Shown: in pieces, positions 63,851 to 64,000 of the stretch
Numbering within the stretch: position 1 is the first letter of the stretch
Layout: every line of letters starts with the position of its first letter
From: Alphaproteobacteria bacterium
GTDB taxonomy: Bacteria > Pseudomonadota > Alphaproteobacteria > Paracaedibacterales > VGCI01
DNA: 64,000 nucleotides
Direction: 5' to 3'
Assembly: GCA_019746225.1 (NCBI GenBank)
Contig: JAIESE010000012.1
Coordinates: 1-64,000 of the forward strand
Notes under the pieces: model-generated
Seen by the model: the letters and a program-made list of their open reading frames with translations, nothing else
Databases searched by the model: none
Told to the model about the DNA's origin: nothing
Program-made: the position numbers and the translations under genes

Positions 63851-64000
63851 ATGAAATCAATTCGGTATCTTCTCATCCTGTTCACTTTCTTTTTTGTCAC
63901 TGGTGTTGATGCGGATGCCCCAAAAGTGTATCCGCCAAAAATTCCACAACCAGTTCTCCCTTACGCGTTAGGTGCCCTTGCCCCGTACATCTCTGAAAAG
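63851..64000 (+). CDS. sodB: Exported iron superoxide dismutase (partial, N-terminal 50 residues)
   Basis: The frame runs from the ATG at 63851, with AAGGAGGG upstream, to the window edge. The product starts with a signal peptide (MKSIRYLLILFTFFFVTGVD) and continues with IPQPVLPYALGALAPYISEK, which matches the conserved N-terminus of Fe/Mn superoxide dismutase (LPYALDALEPYIS). Cytoplasmic SodB lacks a signal, so this enzyme is predicted to act in the periplasm against host-derived superoxide. The metal ligands lie beyond the window. Confidence 0.8.
   Translation, partial: MKSIRYLLILFTFFFVTGVDADAPKVYPPKIPQPVLPYALGALAPYISEK

Noticed and set aside
1..64000. CRISPR arrays, complete insertion sequences and intact conjugation genes
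   Set aside because: No regularly spaced repeats, transposase frames or complete tra genes were seen; only traD relics remain.

Overview
The window looks like a chromosomal segment of an obligately intracellular alphaproteobacterium, most likely of the Holosporales type (symbionts of amoebae and ciliates). The evidence is an ADP/ATP translocase, an accessory island of secreted eukaryote-like proteins, relics of an F-type conjugative element of the kind amplified in rickettsial genomes, and an alphaproteobacterial core set (CckA-type kinase, LdtR-like MarR regulator, YbjN-ProC-COQ9-UbiH cluster, rubrerythrin/Fe-S/DUF3501 operon). The lineage is an inference from gene content; no rRNA gene is present.

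Positions 1-2090 carry the start of a DevC/FtsX-like permease and an MsbA-like ABC exporter, both on the minus strand. Positions 2091-17440 form an accessory island. Seven large proteins, all with export signals, alternate with decayed copies of the 3' end of traD (the coupling protein of an F-type type IV secretion system); two of these copies are fused to a 3' fragment of tRNA-Leu(CAA). The cargo is: a protein with a histone-H1-like lysine-rich tail; a candidate deaminase-fold protein (HxE...CxxC); a patatin-like phospholipase with an intact Ser/Asp dyad; a 955-residue helical-repeat protein; an 832-residue orphan; a protein with a SUMO-interacting-motif-like sequence and nuclear-localisation-like clusters; and a Sel1-like repeat protein. 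I read this as a set of candidate host-directed effectors gathered on, or left behind by, a conjugative element.

Positions 17430-34384 hold housekeeping and interaction genes: an HMCES/YedK abasic-site protein (start corrected to TTG), a PIF1-type helicase with a C-terminal WYL-like domain, a GNAT acetyltransferase, the nucleotide translocase, a MotA/TolQ/ExbB-like protein, a YbhG-YbhF-YbhR-like efflux operon, a Cache-HAMP adenylate cyclase, a LysR regulator and MFS transporter, phosphatidylethanolamine synthesis (psd-pssA) and a MarR regulator.

Positions 35051-52892 are ordinary core: ybjN-proC-COQ9-ubiH, CCA-adding enzyme, tRNA-Phe, a rubrerythrin/Fe-S/DUF3501 operon, citrate synthase, arfB, terC, cckA, recA and alaS. 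Positions 52893-64000 hold two tandem outer-membrane beta-barrel genes sharing an upstream palindrome and a terminator design, then polA, infC (apparently starting at AUA), a zinc-ribbon protein, hldE, a methyltransferase, a DUF2125-like protein, plsC and the start of an exported iron superoxide dismutase. Three palindromic intergenic repeats lie in this half. No CRISPR array, intact transposase or rRNA gene was seen.
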